From contig NZ_CP071612.1 in NCBI RefSeq assembly GCF_017357245.1, forward strand, positions 747,001 to 811,000: 64,000 bases of DNA, in the 5' to 3' direction. The position numbers were made by a program, and so were the translations under genes. The notes below the pieces were generated by a model. That model saw only the letters and a list, made by a program, of their open reading frames with translations, did no database searches and was not told where the DNA came from. The stretch's first letter is position 1; the number at the start of each line of letters is the position of its first letter. Shown here piece by piece: positions 63,683-64,000 of this stretch. The stretch comes from Rhizobium bangladeshense. GTDB taxonomy: Bacteria > Pseudomonadota > Alphaproteobacteria > Rhizobiales > Rhizobiaceae.

Positions 63683-64000
63683 TCAGCCCCTTCGCCGCCA
63701 TACCGGATTTGACAGCCCCGCCATCATGAAATCGGAAAGGACCTCGACCTTCGCTGGCCGGTTCCGAGCAGAAGGTGTGACGAAATACAGTGCGCCGGTC
63801 GGCAGCGTCCAGGCGGGAAGGATAGGCTTCAGCCGGCCGTCTATGAGATAGTCATGCGCGAGAAACTCGGGTAGTTCGATGATCCCGAGGCCGCGTAGCG
63901 CCATTGGCACCAAAGCTTGGGAATTGGTGGCCTTGAGAGAGCCACTTGGCACGATGACCTCCTCCTTGCCTTCACTGTTGCGCAGGCGCCAGACATCCTG
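63683..64000 (-). CDS. LysR-family regulator, C-terminal part (gene runs off the right edge)
   Basis: The last 105 residues of a LysR substrate-binding domain are visible. The frame is open through the window edge: WRLRNSEG, then VPSGSLKATNSQALVPMALR, GLGIIELPEFLAHDYLIDGR and a final strand LYFVTPSARNRPAKVEVLSD, the usual end of the second subdomain. The DNA-binding domain lies outside the window, so nothing can be said of its target. Confidence 0.85.
   Translation of the reverse strand, partial: QDVWRLRNSEGKEEVIVPSGSLKATNSQALVPMALRGLGIIELPEFLAHDYLIDGRLKPILPAWTLPTGALYFVTPSARNRPAKVEVLSDFMMAGLSNPVWRRRG

Overview
The window looks like a chromosomal segment of a Rhizobium of the R. leguminosarum / R. 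etli group. The evidence is an alphaproteobacterial tRNA-His without an encoded G-1, a phasin, the iron regulator RirA, rhizobial intergenic palindromic repeats, a σEcfG-type promoter, high GC with overlapping ATGA gene junctions, and an ABC-exported O-antigen locus.

Layout. (1) 1-3550: the 5' part of a large PAS-domain sensor-kinase-like gene (minus strand), a phasin gene with an unusually clear promoter and paired palindromic operators, and tRNA-His. (2) 3548-12813: a giant M10 (serralysin-like) RTX protein of 2715 residues. Its repeat field contains a 1857-bp unit present in nearly three identical copies. It is flanked by gene-free DNA with a near-perfect 22-bp palindrome and a σEcfG-like promoter. 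(3) 12814-19200: a DUF4174 gene, a small proline-rich protein, a LysR regulator with a monooxygenase-like partner divergent from mmsA, a DUF898/M48-peptidase pair and rirA. (4) 19500-25700: the dppABCDF dipeptide/ALA/heme-type importer and gluconokinase. (5) 25690-30720: a type III polyketide synthase / ICMT-like methyltransferase / FAD-oxidoreductase operon, a TPR lipoprotein-size periplasmic protein and an ECF sigma/anti-sigma pair.

(6) 30746-53939: a large O-antigen (LPS) cluster. rmlA, rmlB, a 3,4-ketoisomerase and a DegT aminotransferase should give a dTDP-3-amino-3,6-dideoxyhexose. gmd and fcl give GDP-L-fucose. wzm/wzt export the finished polymer. In the middle lies a tightly overlapped block (36400-44927) resembling nonulosonic acid biosynthesis: LegB-like dehydratase, nucleotidyltransferase, SDR, radical SAM/SPASM enzyme, NeuB-type synthase, SpsF-like, SpsG/PseG-like, WbqC, PIG-L deacetylase and a DUF115/Maf-like protein. 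It has no dedicated C4 aminotransferase or N-acetyltransferase and has a radical SAM enzyme in the place where they would be expected. This is the best candidate here for an undescribed pathway. Glycosyltransferases and methyltransferases follow.

(7) 54445-64000: a stand-alone methyltransferase, tRNA-Gln(CTG), a Ppx/GppA phosphatase with a long basic extension, rlmE, a VOC protein, an MFS pump divergent from a Tat-exported metallo-beta-lactamase-fold protein, guaB, a small membrane protein and the 3' part of a LysR gene. All assignments come from reading translations and motifs; no database search was run.
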